Below, piece after piece: positions 23,495 through 32,483 of a stretch of DNA of 42,281 nt (the stretch's first letter is position 1; every line of letters begins with the position of its first letter). The stretch is from positions 1 to 42,281 of the IMG/VR virus record IMGVR_UViG_3300046652_000050, one strand, 5' to 3'. A program made the translations under genes and the position numbers. This stretch comes from a virus. The notes under the pieces were generated by a model that did not search any database, was not told the origin of the DNA, and was given only the letters and a program-made list of their open reading frames with translations.

Positions 23495-25591
23495 ATGAAG
23501 AAACTAATAGCAATATTAATAGCAGCAGCAGCAATCATCGGATTACATCTTTCGACGGCTCACGCCGCTTGTAACCCCGTCAGTCCCAATTTCCCCAATT
23601 CTCTCGATACGTTTCAAAGCAACGATTGTGTGCCGTCAGCTACGTTCAACGCTATGGAATCGAAAATAGGGATAAACGGCTCGAATGTAACGAGCTCGCT
23701 CGATTACCTTGCGAACCATGCTGCCACTATAAACAATATTACAACCTCTAGTTTTAATCTTGCAGGTGCGGGTGGACTTACGGTGGCAAGTTCGGGCAAT
23801 ACTATCACTTTCACGCAAGGCGCGGCAAGTTTCGGTTCGACAACCAGCACGGCTTCAACTTACATCTTCAATTTCAATACCAAATATCAGTTCCCTTCCC
23901 CAACCCAGTTGGCGGCCGGCGCGTGGTGCGGCATCAGCTATCCCGATTACGACGCTGGGCAGTGCCATAATGATATTTACTCTTGGATGGCTTCAAGTTC
24001 GGAAATTGACTACGGGAGCTACCGTTACAACTACAGCGTCCCCATCATCAATAACACCGCCGGTAAGTACATTTATGACAAAGGGGTTGGCGGCGGCGGG
24101 ACGGTGTTCAGTTTTACACCCAATTACTTTACGTTCACGGCAATCAACACCTCCACGAAAGTCATCACTTACGCGACCACGACCGCATTACTCCCGTTTA
24201 CAGGTGAGACGCTTACTTATGTCCCTAACAATGGCGCATCGGCCGGGCTAGTGAAAGGTACGCTTTACTATGTCGGAAATCTCAACACCAGCACGAAGCA
24301 ATTTGTCCTTTACAAGAATGCGTTGCTCACGACCACTAGCTCTCCTAATGGCTCAGAGGCAGGCGTCCTTGCAACCCCCGCATGGACATATGACATCGGG
24401 CAGAACCCATCTTACGGATGGGGCGCGGACGGCATTACTTTGAATGGTCCGGGCAACGGCTCATCAACGGGTTGGTACTATGGCGGCTCGCAAGGCGCAC
24501 GGAGTTCCATGCTCGCTCATGGCATGGTGCAGAGCTTCTACTACAACATCTACGTCGGCGACAACACCTACTTCTGGACAATGAACCAGGTGTACAGCCA
24601 TAACAACGCGCCAAATCCCGACGGAGGCTTGCTATGGAATGACGCGATTGGAAACACGGGCGAGCAGATGAACATGATTCAAAGCGTCTTTGCCGACGCT
24701 TACCCAATAACTTCTTCCACCGCACTTAGCCACGCAGTCCATCTCCAGACATCCGGTTTTGTAGATTGGGAGTGCATCGGCACGAGCTTCGACGACGTTG
24801 GGCTTTATCTTGACTGGTACGATGGCGAGGGCAACACGTTTAACGGGACTAACTGCCACTGGGAGAATCCCGGAGCTTTAGGGGCTTCGGGCGGCGGCTG
24901 GACTGCTTATGTCCCTATTTCCACGAACAGCGGCAACCCGAATAATTCAGTTAGCATCAGCTTAACGAACTCTAGCTTCCTGAACGACGGCAACAATGGC
25001 AGTGGAAGTTCATTCACGAACATGATGCAGATTGGTCCGGGCGTAAAAGTTTCGCTGAACGGCGTGACGGCACAGGCAAACACTTACACGGGTGCTTCGA
25101 CCGTTACCGATTTCGCCACCATTGCGGCAGGTTCGAGTTTCACCAGCACCGGGTTCCAAAATCTCGGCGACACTCCCGGTGTGACATATATGTATAATAC
25201 ACGCTCGGCGAATGGTGGGTATATCAGCAACGTGCCGTCGTTTATCGACAGCACGGAACAGGTAACGGGGAACTTCACGGCGTACAACTCGCTCTACTTC
25301 CCGCCTACTGTTTCAACCGTGAGTTCCACACTTCCGAGCTATGCCCCCATGGTGCAGGTGTGCAACGCGACCTCAAGCATAGCCATCACGCTTCCCACGG
25401 TAGTGAATAATACCGGCGAAACATTCATCTTCAAGAACAGGGGCACGGCAACCTGCGTCATCACGCCCGCAGGTTCAGACTTGCTCTGGCTTTCCACTTC
25501 AAACGCCAGCGGGACGACTTACACGCTGAACGCAGGTTCAAGTACCGCAATCGTAAACGATGCAACCTATTGGGATCAGCTTTGGAAATAA
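23495..25591 (+). CDS. Secreted-type tail fibre / spike with signal peptide
   Basis: 698 residues from ATG 23495; the longer frame to 23318 overlaps the gene before and would bury the signal. Residues 1-24 are a classic Sec signal (MKKLIAILIAAAAIIGL, cleavage after AHA). The middle is rich in Gly, Asn, Ser, Thr and aromatics, with stretches like a right-handed beta-helix. The end (SSIAITLPTVVNNTGETFIF, then GSSTAIVNDATYWDQLWK) is a common fibre-tip module. It probably binds the host surface. A Sec signal on a tail fibre is unusual, because fibres normally assemble in the cytoplasm. Confidence 0.75.
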   Translation: MKKLIAILIAAAAIIGLHLSTAHAACNPVSPNFPNSLDTFQSNDCVPSATFNAMESKIGINGSNVTSSLDYLANHAATINNITTSSFNLAGAGGLTVASSGNTITFTQGAASFGSTTSTASTYIFNFNTKYQFPSPTQLAAGAWCGISYPDYDAGQCHNDIYSWMASSSEIDYGSYRYNYSVPIINNTAGKYIYDKGVGGGGTVFSFTPNYFTFTAINTSTKVITYATTTALLPFTGETLTYVPNNGASAGLVKGTLYYVGNLNTSTKQFVLYKNALLTTTSSPNGSEAGVLATPAWTYDIGQNPSYGWGADGITLNGPGNGSSTGWYYGGSQGARSSMLAHGMVQSFYYNIYVGDNTYFWTMNQVYSHNNAPNPDGGLLWNDAIGNTGEQMNMIQSVFADAYPITSSTALSHAVHLQTSGFVDWECIGTSFDDVGLYLDWYDGEGNTFNGTNCHWENPGALGASGGGWTAYVPISTNSGNPNNSVSISLTNSSFLNDGNNGSGSSFTNMMQIGPGVKVSLNGVTAQANTYTGASTVTDFATIAAGSSFTSTGFQNLGDTPGVTYMYNTRSANGGYISNVPSFIDSTEQVTGNFTAYNSLYFPPTVSTVSSTLPSYAPMVQVCNATSSIAITLPTVVNNTGETFIFKNRGTATCVITPAGSDLLWLSTSNASGTTYTLNAGSSTAIVNDATYWDQLWK

Positions 25592-25680
25592 TGAAAAAAA
25601 CAATCATCGCGCTCGCAGTCACCCTTTCCCTTTTTGCAGGGACGGCGACTGCATATGCGGTGATAAATTGTTATAATTAA
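25591..25680 (+). pseudogene. 29-residue signal-peptide stub
   Basis: Starts one base into the previous stop (TAATG). It encodes a perfect signal peptide (MKKTIIALAVTLSLFAG, then TATAYA) followed by only six more residues and TAA, immediately before a homing endonuclease. This looks like the beginning of a fibre gene cut off by the insertion, with the next fibre gene now using another start; a genuine exported micro-peptide is also possible. Confidence 0.55.
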
Positions 25681-25683
25681 AAT

Positions 25684-26205
25684 ATGCCATTCAAAGGTCA
25701 TCGCCATTCGGAAGAAACAAAACGAAAGTTATCCTCAAATTGGAATTTGGCTGGTAGGATTTTTCGCGCAAATAAAACTTCATTCACAAAAGGCGACCAA
25801 CGTCTGATTGGAAATAAAAACGCTGAAGGAATGAAGCCCAATCAAACCTCATTTAAGAAGGGTGAACATCGTTCCCTTAAAATAGAGTTTAAAAAAGGGG
25901 AAATGAGTGAAAAAATGAAGAATAATAAAAATTCTCACACGGGGGAGAAACATCATAAATGGAAAGGAGGGTTCTCCTTTGGGTATATAAGAAAACATCT
26001 TCCTCGTCCCATCCCAGAACAATGTGAAATTTGTGGAGTATTTGGAAAAGATATGAAGAAGGGTCTTTGCTATGACCATAATCACGAAACGAATAAGTTT
26101 CGGGGATGGATTTGTGGACGATGTAATATAGCACTAGGAATGGTTAAGGATAATACTGAAACGCTTTTAGCGATGGTTAAATATCTAAAAAAGAATGAAA
26201 CGTAA
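25684..26205 (+). CDS. Homing endonuclease: NUMOD3 repeats plus endonuclease VII-type domain
   Basis: 173 residues. The N-terminal half has NUMOD3-like DNA-binding repeats (GHRHSEETKRKLS and Gly-Lys-rich units). The C-terminal half has CEIC (114-117), YDHNHETNKFRG with Asp131/His132/His134 and WICGRCNIALG (Cys144, Cys147), the pattern of the endonuclease VII family. It would cut DNA at a specific site and spread by repair. It is more AT-rich than the genes around it, a sign of separate origin. It overlaps the next fibre gene by 11 bases. Confidence 0.85.
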   Translation: MPFKGHRHSEETKRKLSSNWNLAGRIFRANKTSFTKGDQRLIGNKNAEGMKPNQTSFKKGEHRSLKIEFKKGEMSEKMKNNKNSHTGEKHHKWKGGFSFGYIRKHLPRPIPEQCEICGVFGKDMKKGLCYDHNHETNKFRGWICGRCNIALGMVKDNTETLLAMVKYLKKNET

Positions 26206-29122
26206 TCCAATACTCATATTTCTAGCTTCCGCAACGCTTCTCTTAGGGGTGATGGGCTTTACTAAAAACGCCTCGGCTGTGGTCGATTTATATCAGGGGG
26301 GTACGGGAATTTCATCGTCCACGAAGGGTGATTTATTGGTCGGCACTTCGAGCTTGTGGCAATTCGGCATCCTCCATGTCGGCACGGACGGCAACTGCCT
26401 CACCGCTTCTTCCAGCGCGGCGACCGGCTTGGCGTGGAGTTCCAACTGCGGCACGGGCGGCGGTGGCTCAAGCACCCTCATCTTCGCCGGTTCGTACATC
26501 GGCGTCGCCGCGTCCGGCACGAACGGCTATATCATCACGAATAACGGCGTCACTTCTTTCAACGGTTCGTCTGGCGTGGTAACCTACGCACCCAGCACCA
26601 CCATCCCTACGGTGTACGTCGTGAACAACGCAGGAAACTGGGCGGGCACTTGGCAGGGGATAAACAGCTCCACGTTCTACCTCGCCAGCAACCCTTTGGG
26701 CTTTATCACTTCAAGCACCCCAAGCACCACAATCCCAACCATCTTTGTTTCAACCGCCAACGGGCTGTCCGGGGCTTTGACTTTCGCCACCTCTGGGCTT
26801 CTCACCGTAGCTACTTCGGCGGGAAAGATAACCTATGGCTTCGCTTCTTCCACTTTGAACCTTGGTTCTATTTCCGGCTTCGCTTCCACGGACTACATCA
26901 CCTCAAGCACAGCAATCAACACGCCGTCAACCACCATTCCCACGAGCAACAGCCAGATTTTGAACGGGCGGGGATATATCACGAACGCTTCCGTTACTGC
27001 ATTAAGTCCGATAGTCTGGTCGAGCACTTCCACCATCTCATGTCCGACGTGTTCCGCAGGACTAGCTTCGTACAACGTAGCGTCTGCAAACGCCTATATC
27101 ACCATCTCGACGACGACAACCAACGCGACGCTTACCTTTGTAACCTCATCATTCGGATCAAACGCTTTCAACTCCACGGCGTTCATCACCACTTCGACTT
27201 ATAACGCCTCGATGACTATAGCGACGGCAGCTCCTTTGGGCGGCGGTGGTTCACTCACAAATAACGGGACGCTCTCACTCACCTGCACAGGTTGTTTGAC
27301 GGCGAACCAATCAATAACCCTCTCTGGCGCAGTTACGGGCAGTGGCGCGACCTCCATAGCGACTACCTTTACTACCTCGACGCTTTACGGATTGTTTTCC
27401 GGTGGTGCACCGATAACTTTCAACACCTCTACTGGCGCAATCGGATGGACGAATTCAAATGGGTATATTACAACGTCCAGCGTTTCCATCAATGGCACGG
27501 CGGGGAATATATTTACTGGGCTCGCTACGTCATCCGGCATCACTGCTGGCTCGTGCACGAACTGCAACCTCACCTACAACGCGAACGGTGTTTTGACCAT
27601 CGCGGGGAACGGCTCGGCAGGCGGTTCGGGTTCGGTTTCCACCTCATCCGCTATTTCAGCAAACAATTATCCGTTCTGGGCGAACACCACAGGTGGATTG
27701 TCCGGCACTTCAACACTAACGGTATCTGGCTTGAATCTGTTTTCGGGTGGAGCATTTAACGCATCGGGCACAATAACCCAGAACGGGGTAGCGGTGCTCA
27801 CCACATCTACGGTTTCGATTAACGGCGTTTCGGGAAATGTGTTCACGGGACTTGCTACTTCTACCGGTATTACTTCCTACAACGTAACTTCGGCTAATTC
27901 CTACATCACCATCTCGACCACCACAACATCGGCGGCTTTGACTTTCGTAACCTCATCATTCGGATCAAACGCTTTCAACTCGACACTATTCTTAACTACC
28001 TCCACGGGACTGACGACCGCCAACTTCGGCTCGGCGAACATCAGCCAGTGGACGAACGACAGCCATTTCATCTCAAGCTCCACGGGCAATACCCTCTATG
28101 CCCAGCTTGCGAATAACCTTACCGACCTCAATTCCACATCCAGCGCGTGGACGAACCTCGGCGGCGGGGCGTTGGGCAAGCTTGCAGTTCCAGCGTCCGG
28201 CATCGTAACCTCAAACGGCTCTGCACTCTCGAACATCACTAATTCTTCTGCAAACTGGGACAAGGCGTACTCCTCGTCGTCGCTCATCACGTCAGCGCTC
28301 GGCACGAACGCTTTCAACAGCACGGCGTTCCTTACATCTGCGCTCGCTTCCACGTCGCTGTGGGGCACGGCGAATATAGTTGTCGTTTCATCATCGGGCA
28401 ACGTGGCAAGCATCACCTCAAGCACGTTGCTCACCACGCTTGGGGCAATTACGACCTCTTCCATTTCGATCAACGGCGTAGCGGGAAATGTCTTTACGGG
28501 ACTGGCCACTTCCACAGGCATCTCATCGTTCAGCGTAACTTCCACGAACAGCTATATCACGGTTTCTAATCTGGCGACCTCATCCGCGCTCACGTTCGTT
28601 ACTTCCTCCTTCGGGAGCAATGCCTTCAATAGCACGGCGTTCCTCTCGGCGGCGGTTACATCCATCAACGGCGACACCACGGCGGCGCAAAAGATAACCG
28701 TGAGCGGGCTTTTGACATCGAGCACTGCGGCTGGCGTTACAACCATCGGATGCTCGACGTGTGGCACGGGCACAGTGACAACCGACACGGCTATTTCAGT
28801 TAACAGCATCCCGCACTGGGATACGGTAGGCGGTGCGTTATCAGGGACTTCATCAATTTCTCAAGTGGGAACGACTGGCGTGAACGTAACAGGGACGTTC
28901 AATGTAACCGCGACCTCGACGCTCATCGGATCGCTCATCGTGGGCACGAGCACGCAGTCCAACACTTCGACGGTTTTCATCGCCGGAAATCAAGCGAGCA
29001 CCACGCTCGACCTGTCGGGGAAGTTCACCTGCTACATCGCCCAAACGCCGAACGGAACGAAAGTATGGTGGTGGTGGAGCAATGAAATGGCGATAGCGAC
29101 TTCCGCCACGACTTGCCCGTAA
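26195..29122 (+). CDS. Large repetitive tail fibre with signal peptide
   Basis: 975 residues. Residues 1-28 are a Sec-type signal (hydrophobic ILIFLASATLLLGVMGF, cleavage near ASA). The body is extremely rich in Ser, Thr, Gly, Asn and Ala with GGTGISSST near the start, as in long phage fibres. Three related modules of about 40 residues (near 290, 560 and 778) share YITIS...LTFVTSSFGSNAFNS, and SINGxxGN(I/V)FTGLATS recurs three times. The last 40 residues (YIAQTPNGTKVWWWWSNE) look like a distinct tip. It is likely a trimeric host-contact fibre. Confidence 0.78.
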   Translation: MKRNPILIFLASATLLLGVMGFTKNASAVVDLYQGGTGISSSTKGDLLVGTSSLWQFGILHVGTDGNCLTASSSAATGLAWSSNCGTGGGGSSTLIFAGSYIGVAASGTNGYIITNNGVTSFNGSSGVVTYAPSTTIPTVYVVNNAGNWAGTWQGINSSTFYLASNPLGFITSSTPSTTIPTIFVSTANGLSGALTFATSGLLTVATSAGKITYGFASSTLNLGSISGFASTDYITSSTAINTPSTTIPTSNSQILNGRGYITNASVTALSPIVWSSTSTISCPTCSAGLASYNVASANAYITISTTTTNATLTFVTSSFGSNAFNSTAFITTSTYNASMTIATAAPLGGGGSLTNNGTLSLTCTGCLTANQSITLSGAVTGSGATSIATTFTTSTLYGLFSGGAPITFNTSTGAIGWTNSNGYITTSSVSINGTAGNIFTGLATSSGITAGSCTNCNLTYNANGVLTIAGNGSAGGSGSVSTSSAISANNYPFWANTTGGLSGTSTLTVSGLNLFSGGAFNASGTITQNGVAVLTTSTVSINGVSGNVFTGLATSTGITSYNVTSANSYITISTTTTSAALTFVTSSFGSNAFNSTLFLTTSTGLTTANFGSANISQWTNDSHFISSSTGNTLYAQLANNLTDLNSTSSAWTNLGGGALGKLAVPASGIVTSNGSALSNITNSSANWDKAYSSSSLITSALGTNAFNSTAFLTSALASTSLWGTANIVVVSSSGNVASITSSTLLTTLGAITTSSISINGVAGNVFTGLATSTGISSFSVTSTNSYITVSNLATSSALTFVTSSFGSNAFNSTAFLSAAVTSINGDTTAAQKITVSGLLTSSTAAGVTTIGCSTCGTGTVTTDTAISVNSIPHWDTVGGALSGTSSISQVGTTGVNVTGTFNVTATSTLIGSLIVGTSTQSNTSTVFIAGNQASTTLDLSGKFTCYIAQTPNGTKVWWWWSNEMAIATSATTCP
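27067..27185 (+). repeat. Fibre module repeat, copy 1
   Basis: About 115 bases coding for the YITIS...FGSNAFNS module; close DNA similarity to 27876-27990 including an identical GTAACCTCATCATTCGGATC. Looser copy at 28529-28645. Such repeats allow fibre length change by recombination. Confidence 0.6.
27876..27990 (+). repeat. Fibre module repeat, copy 2
   Basis: Second copy of the module starting at 27067, with the same GTAACCTCATCATTCGGATC block inside. Confidence 0.6.
28529..28645 (+). repeat. Fibre module repeat, copy 3 (diverged)
   Basis: Third, more diverged copy at DNA level; protein still reads SYITVS...LTFVTSSFGSNAFNS. Confidence 0.5.
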
Positions 29123-29124
29123 CC

Positions 29125-30264
29125 ATGAAAAAGTACCTCACCATTGGAATAGCGGTTTTGGGCTTATTCCTTTTCGCCCCGCAGACCCATGCTTCGTGGT
29201 CGTACTACCGCTCATTTACGGCGACATCCTCCGCCACTGCCATCCCAGCTTCGCAGTCCAACTTCCCTGCCGTGATTGATGTGACGCTCACATCCCTTAA
29301 AAGCACCGGAAACGGGGGAAACGTGCAGAGCTCAAACGGTTACGACATCGTTCCGTTCTCCGACTCCGCCTGCACTTCCCAACTCCCCTTCGAGCGAGAA
29401 AATTATGTTTCTTCCACGGGGGAGCTGGAGATGTGGGTGAAGCAGTCCACGATGAATACCTCGACGGTGGATTATCTCTGCTACGGCAACGCGGCGCAGA
29501 CGACGGATTTGTCGTCGAGCACCGCCCCGTGGGATGGGAACTACAAAGGTGTGTACCACCTTAATGCCCCGACTGGGACGCTTAGCGCGAATGACTCAAC
29601 AAGCAACGGGATGAATGGAACAATTCATGGAGGCATGGCAGCTTCTGCGGGTAAAATTGATGGAGGAACCCTTTGTGATACCGATTCTAAATATATAGAT
29701 TTAGGAACTTCCTTTTTTAATTCCACCCATGCGCAAGTTACCTTTTCAGGCTGGGTGAATATTACAAGTTGGGGAACAGTCAACGCGATATTGGGCGGTA
29801 ATGGAAACTCTGAATCCATGTATAACTATGTCAGCCTTAATTGGGAAGTTCATACATCGGGAACGAGCGGAACAGCTGCAAAGACCACTCCTTCAACGGG
29901 GGCTTGGCATTATCTTGTTAGCACTTATGACGGAAGCAACGCCACCATATATGTAGATGGTGTCGCGGGGACTCCAGTCACCGCCACTGGTAACACCATT
30001 GCGACTGGGCTAGGTTTATTTATAAGTGGTTCTGGTGGAATCTATGGTACCAATGGGTATGCGGATGAGTTTCGTGTATCAGATTTGGGACGTTCCGCCG
30101 ACTGGATCAAGACCGAGTACAACAACCAAAACAGCCCTTCGACGTTTTGGAGCGTGGGGAGCGAGCAGAGCGGAGGCGGTGGGGGTGGCGGCACCACGAA
30201 CCCCGTCCTGCAAGCAATCGGCGCATATATCAAAATGATTGGCGCATATTTCAAAATGCTATGA
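29125..30264 (+). CDS. Signal-bearing DUF2341 / LamG-type adhesin
   Basis: 379 residues from ATG 29125. A signal peptide (YLTIGIAVLGLFLFAP, cleavage after HAS) leads into SWSYYRSF...FPAVIDVTL and YDIVPFSDSAC, typical of DUF2341. A concanavalin-like LamG domain follows (about 145-340: GVYHLN, FSGWVNITSWG, WHYLVSTYDGSNATIYVDG, ADEFRVSDLGRS). A Gly linker of eight residues and an amphipathic tail close it. LamG domains bind sugars or proteins. In a phage this is probably a host-surface binding protein. The stop overlaps the next start (ATGA). Confidence 0.8.
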   Translation: MKKYLTIGIAVLGLFLFAPQTHASWSYYRSFTATSSATAIPASQSNFPAVIDVTLTSLKSTGNGGNVQSSNGYDIVPFSDSACTSQLPFERENYVSSTGELEMWVKQSTMNTSTVDYLCYGNAAQTTDLSSSTAPWDGNYKGVYHLNAPTGTLSANDSTSNGMNGTIHGGMAASAGKIDGGTLCDTDSKYIDLGTSFFNSTHAQVTFSGWVNITSWGTVNAILGGNGNSESMYNYVSLNWEVHTSGTSGTAAKTTPSTGAWHYLVSTYDGSNATIYVDGVAGTPVTATGNTIATGLGLFISGSGGIYGTNGYADEFRVSDLGRSADWIKTEYNNQNSPSTFWSVGSEQSGGGGGGGTTNPVLQAIGAYIKMIGAYFKML

Positions 30265-30554
30265 AAAAGCTCGTAGACACCAATTCCGTGGAGTTCGTCC
30301 AAGCGAAGTTAATGATTGACGACCAGATTACCCTTGCCGTCATCGCCTCGAAGCTCGACGACCTGAAAACGGAAGTCCGCGAGATTAAGGCGAACATAAT
30401 TTTGCGCTCGGACGACCATGAGACCCGTATCCGCAACCTTGAAAATACCGCCACGGCAACGGGGGCGAAATCAAAGGCGTTCATGACAAACCGCGAGATT
30501 GTACTAGCCCTTGCGGGGCTTGCCATTGCGCTGCTTGCTATTTATTACAGGTAA
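30261..30554 (+). CDS. Coiled-coil protein with C-terminal membrane segment
   Basis: 97 residues: charged helical N-terminal part (DDQITLAVIASKLDDLKTEV) and a C-terminal hydrophobic segment (EIVLALAGLAIALLAIYYR). This layout is that of XhlA-type lysis-associated proteins. It lies directly before the predicted lysin, so a lysis role is likely. Confidence 0.65.
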   Translation: MKKLVDTNSVEFVQAKLMIDDQITLAVIASKLDDLKTEVREIKANIILRSDDHETRIRNLENTATATGAKSKAFMTNREIVLALAGLAIALLAIYYR

Positions 30555-30565
30555 TAAGGTATAAT
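30535..30565 (+). promoter_or_regulatory. Weak promoter candidate before the lysin gene
   Basis: TTGCTA (30535-30540) and a perfect TATAAT (30560-30565) with a long 19-base spacer, just upstream of the start at 30577. The minus-10 is ideal but the spacing is not. Confidence 0.35.
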
Positions 30566-30576
30566 TATTAAACAAA

Positions 30577-31515
30577 ATGAACCCGCAGGCATCCCATAAG
30601 TGCCTTATCATCCAAGACAGCGAAACCGACTATGTTTTCGGTTCCGCTTCAGGCTTGGAATTCAAGGCGGTGTTGCAGAACCCCGATTGGAGCGGTCACA
30701 TAGACTTTTTCGAGCGGCAAAAGTTTGGCTGGGAATCAGATGCCTGCGTACTTTTTTCCGCGCAGGAATCGTTCGACGCGCAGATAAACAACCTCATCGA
30801 GCAGGGCGCTTTCCCGCAATCTGCGATAGACGCTTTTTATTCGCTCGGATTCATGCAGGCCTCGACGATTGACAACGGACAGCCGCGCTTCCATTCGTCG
30901 GCGCGATTCCTGCACGTCCAAGCGGGGACGCGGCATAACGGAACGCCGTTGCAAAGTCCGTGGGACATCATGCGCAAACAAGGAGTGCTCCCGTGGACTG
31001 ACTTGCCGTTCGACGAAACGACAAGCGAGACGGAGTATTTCTCGGCGATCCCGCTGGCGTTGCTCGACAAGGCGAAAAAGATTTTGCCGTTCATCAGCGT
31101 CCAGTACCAGTGGATAGCGAAAGGCGGCACTGGCACGCCCATCACGAAAATGAAGAACGCGCTCACGCAAGCGCCGCTGTGCATCGGCGTGAACACCTGC
31201 GATAACTGGAATCAAGTCCAACCGACGGCGTGCAGTTCAATCGCTCCGGAACATTCAGTGATGGTATATCTCGAAGACACGCTTACCCACTGTCTTGATC
31301 ATTATTTACCGTTTGAAAAACAGCTTCCACTGACTTATTCGATTCCTTATGTGTTTCAAGGTATAATCAATGTAGTCCCACAATCTCCCCCTCCACCTCC
31401 TCCTCCGCCACCGCAAGTGTCAAATCCTCCGACGCTGGAGCAAAAGCAGGCGGTGTCCAGTTGGTTGGACATTATAAGTCAATGGTTGAAAAATCTCTTA
31501 AGTAACCTTCATTAA
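30577..31515 (+). CDS. Papain-like (C1-type) cysteine peptidase, probable lysin
   Basis: 312 residues. SDACVLFSAQESFDAQI (Cys57) matches the CWAFSA active-site helix of papain-family enzymes. PEHSVMVYL (His226) supplies the catalytic His, and a following Asp-His-Tyr strand is in the place of the Asn/Asp site. A Pro run of nine (271-279) links to a C-terminal amphipathic helix (WLDIISQWLKNLLSNL). Placed between a membrane coiled-coil protein and a holin-like gene, it is likely an endolysin that cuts peptide bonds in the cell wall. The family assignment is by motif only. Confidence 0.62.
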   Translation: MNPQASHKCLIIQDSETDYVFGSASGLEFKAVLQNPDWSGHIDFFERQKFGWESDACVLFSAQESFDAQINNLIEQGAFPQSAIDAFYSLGFMQASTIDNGQPRFHSSARFLHVQAGTRHNGTPLQSPWDIMRKQGVLPWTDLPFDETTSETEYFSAIPLALLDKAKKILPFISVQYQWIAKGGTGTPITKMKNALTQAPLCIGVNTCDNWNQVQPTACSSIAPEHSVMVYLEDTLTHCLDHYLPFEKQLPLTYSIPYVFQGIINVVPQSPPPPPPPPPQVSNPPTLEQKQAVSSWLDIISQWLKNLLSNLH

Positions 31516-31519
31516 ACCA

Positions 31520-32128
31520 ATGCCGAAGGGCATCTATCCCAGTAACAAGGGTCATAAAATAAGCGAGGACACACGCCAGAAAATGTCCATCGCCCAACTT
31601 GGCAATAAGAGTAATTTAGGCCGTCATCTTTCGGAAAAACACAAGCAACACATCAAGGAAGCCAATATAAGAATTGGTCGTAAATTTCCAAATTGGCTAG
31701 GCAAACATCACTCGGACGAAACCAAGCGCAAAATGTCTTTGCGGGTTTTTACGCCGCAACATAGGCAACAGTTGAGCATTGCAGGTGTCGGACGAGTGTG
31801 TTCAGAGGCCACAAAATTGAAACTTCGCAAAGCAGCTTTAAAACACGGTCTTACGCCGTTACACAAACTCATACGGCAATCAGCAGAATATGCAAAGTGG
31901 CGAAAGGGGGTTTTTGAGCATGATGATTACCGTTGCTTCGATTGTGGCGCGAGAAGCGAAGCTGGTGAGCGCGTCGTTCTTAACGCCGACCATATTTATC
32001 CATTTGCTTTGTATCCTCGATTGAGATTTATGCCGGAGAACGGGCGTACTCTTTGCGTTCCCTGCCATCGGGCAACCAACACTTACGGCAATCATTGTAA
32101 AGGTCGCTCAATCTATACAAAAAAATAA
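31520..32128 (+). CDS. NUMOD3-HNH homing endonuclease
   Basis: 202 residues. Four NUMOD3-like units (GHKISEDTRQKMS; GRHLSEKHKQHIKEA; GKHHSDETKRKMS; CSEATKLKLRKA) bind DNA. The C-terminal HNH has CFDC (139-142), NADHIYP (Asp157, His158) and LCVPCH (179-183). It sits between the lysin and holin-like genes, a common spot for selfish insertions. Not needed for phage growth, it spreads by cutting DNA at the empty site. Confidence 0.88.
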   Translation: MPKGIYPSNKGHKISEDTRQKMSIAQLGNKSNLGRHLSEKHKQHIKEANIRIGRKFPNWLGKHHSDETKRKMSLRVFTPQHRQQLSIAGVGRVCSEATKLKLRKAALKHGLTPLHKLIRQSAEYAKWRKGVFEHDDYRCFDCGARSEAGERVVLNADHIYPFALYPRLRFMPENGRTLCVPCHRATNTYGNHCKGRSIYTKK

Positions 32129-32140
32129 TTAAATCTATAC

Positions 32141-32386
32141 ATGGACACATCAAATTCTACGCCGTGGTACGTTTCCTCATCGGGAAATGGACTCTCGGCG
32201 ACAGTATTCGGTTTTAGCGTGATGGGCATAGCACAGGCGGCTTCGATGCTCCTTACGATGGTAGGGCATCCCGTGGACAGCAATCTCGTTGAGCAAATAA
32301 TTACGGGCGTGGTCGCAGTCGTAGGCGCAGTTTTAACGGTAGTCGGTCTCGTTCGCAAGGCGGCGAATAAAGTTACCCCAGCCTAG
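32141..32386 (+). CDS. Holin-like two-pass membrane protein
   Basis: 81 residues with two hydrophobic helices (about 23-42 and 50-69, the latter IITGVVAVVGAVLTVVGLV) and a short basic tail, the size and layout of small holins. It follows the lysin with a homing gene between. Holins open the membrane to release the lysin. Assignment by topology and context. Confidence 0.68.
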   Translation: MDTSNSTPWYVSSSGNGLSATVFGFSVMGIAQAASMLLTMVGHPVDSNLVEQIITGVVAVVGAVLTVVGLVRKAANKVTPA

Positions 32387-32393
32387 AAGGCAG

Positions 32394-32458
32394 GCGCGGC
32401 GGGATTCTTTTTACGGAGCAGTTCCAATCTCCGATAAATTTTTCAGGTCCCGCCTCGC
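32394..32458 (+). terminator. GC-rich stem-loop after the lysis region
   Basis: GCG-C-GGCGGGA (32394-32404) pairs with TCCCGCC-T-CGC (32448-32458), 10 bp plus one mismatch. Inside is a second stem CGGAG/CTCCG (32414-32418/32429-32433). There is no T-run behind the outer stem, so it may be an RNA end or leader element rather than a classic terminator. Confidence 0.5.
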
Positions 32459-32483
32459 GTACCTTTCAAATTTAATACTAGAT

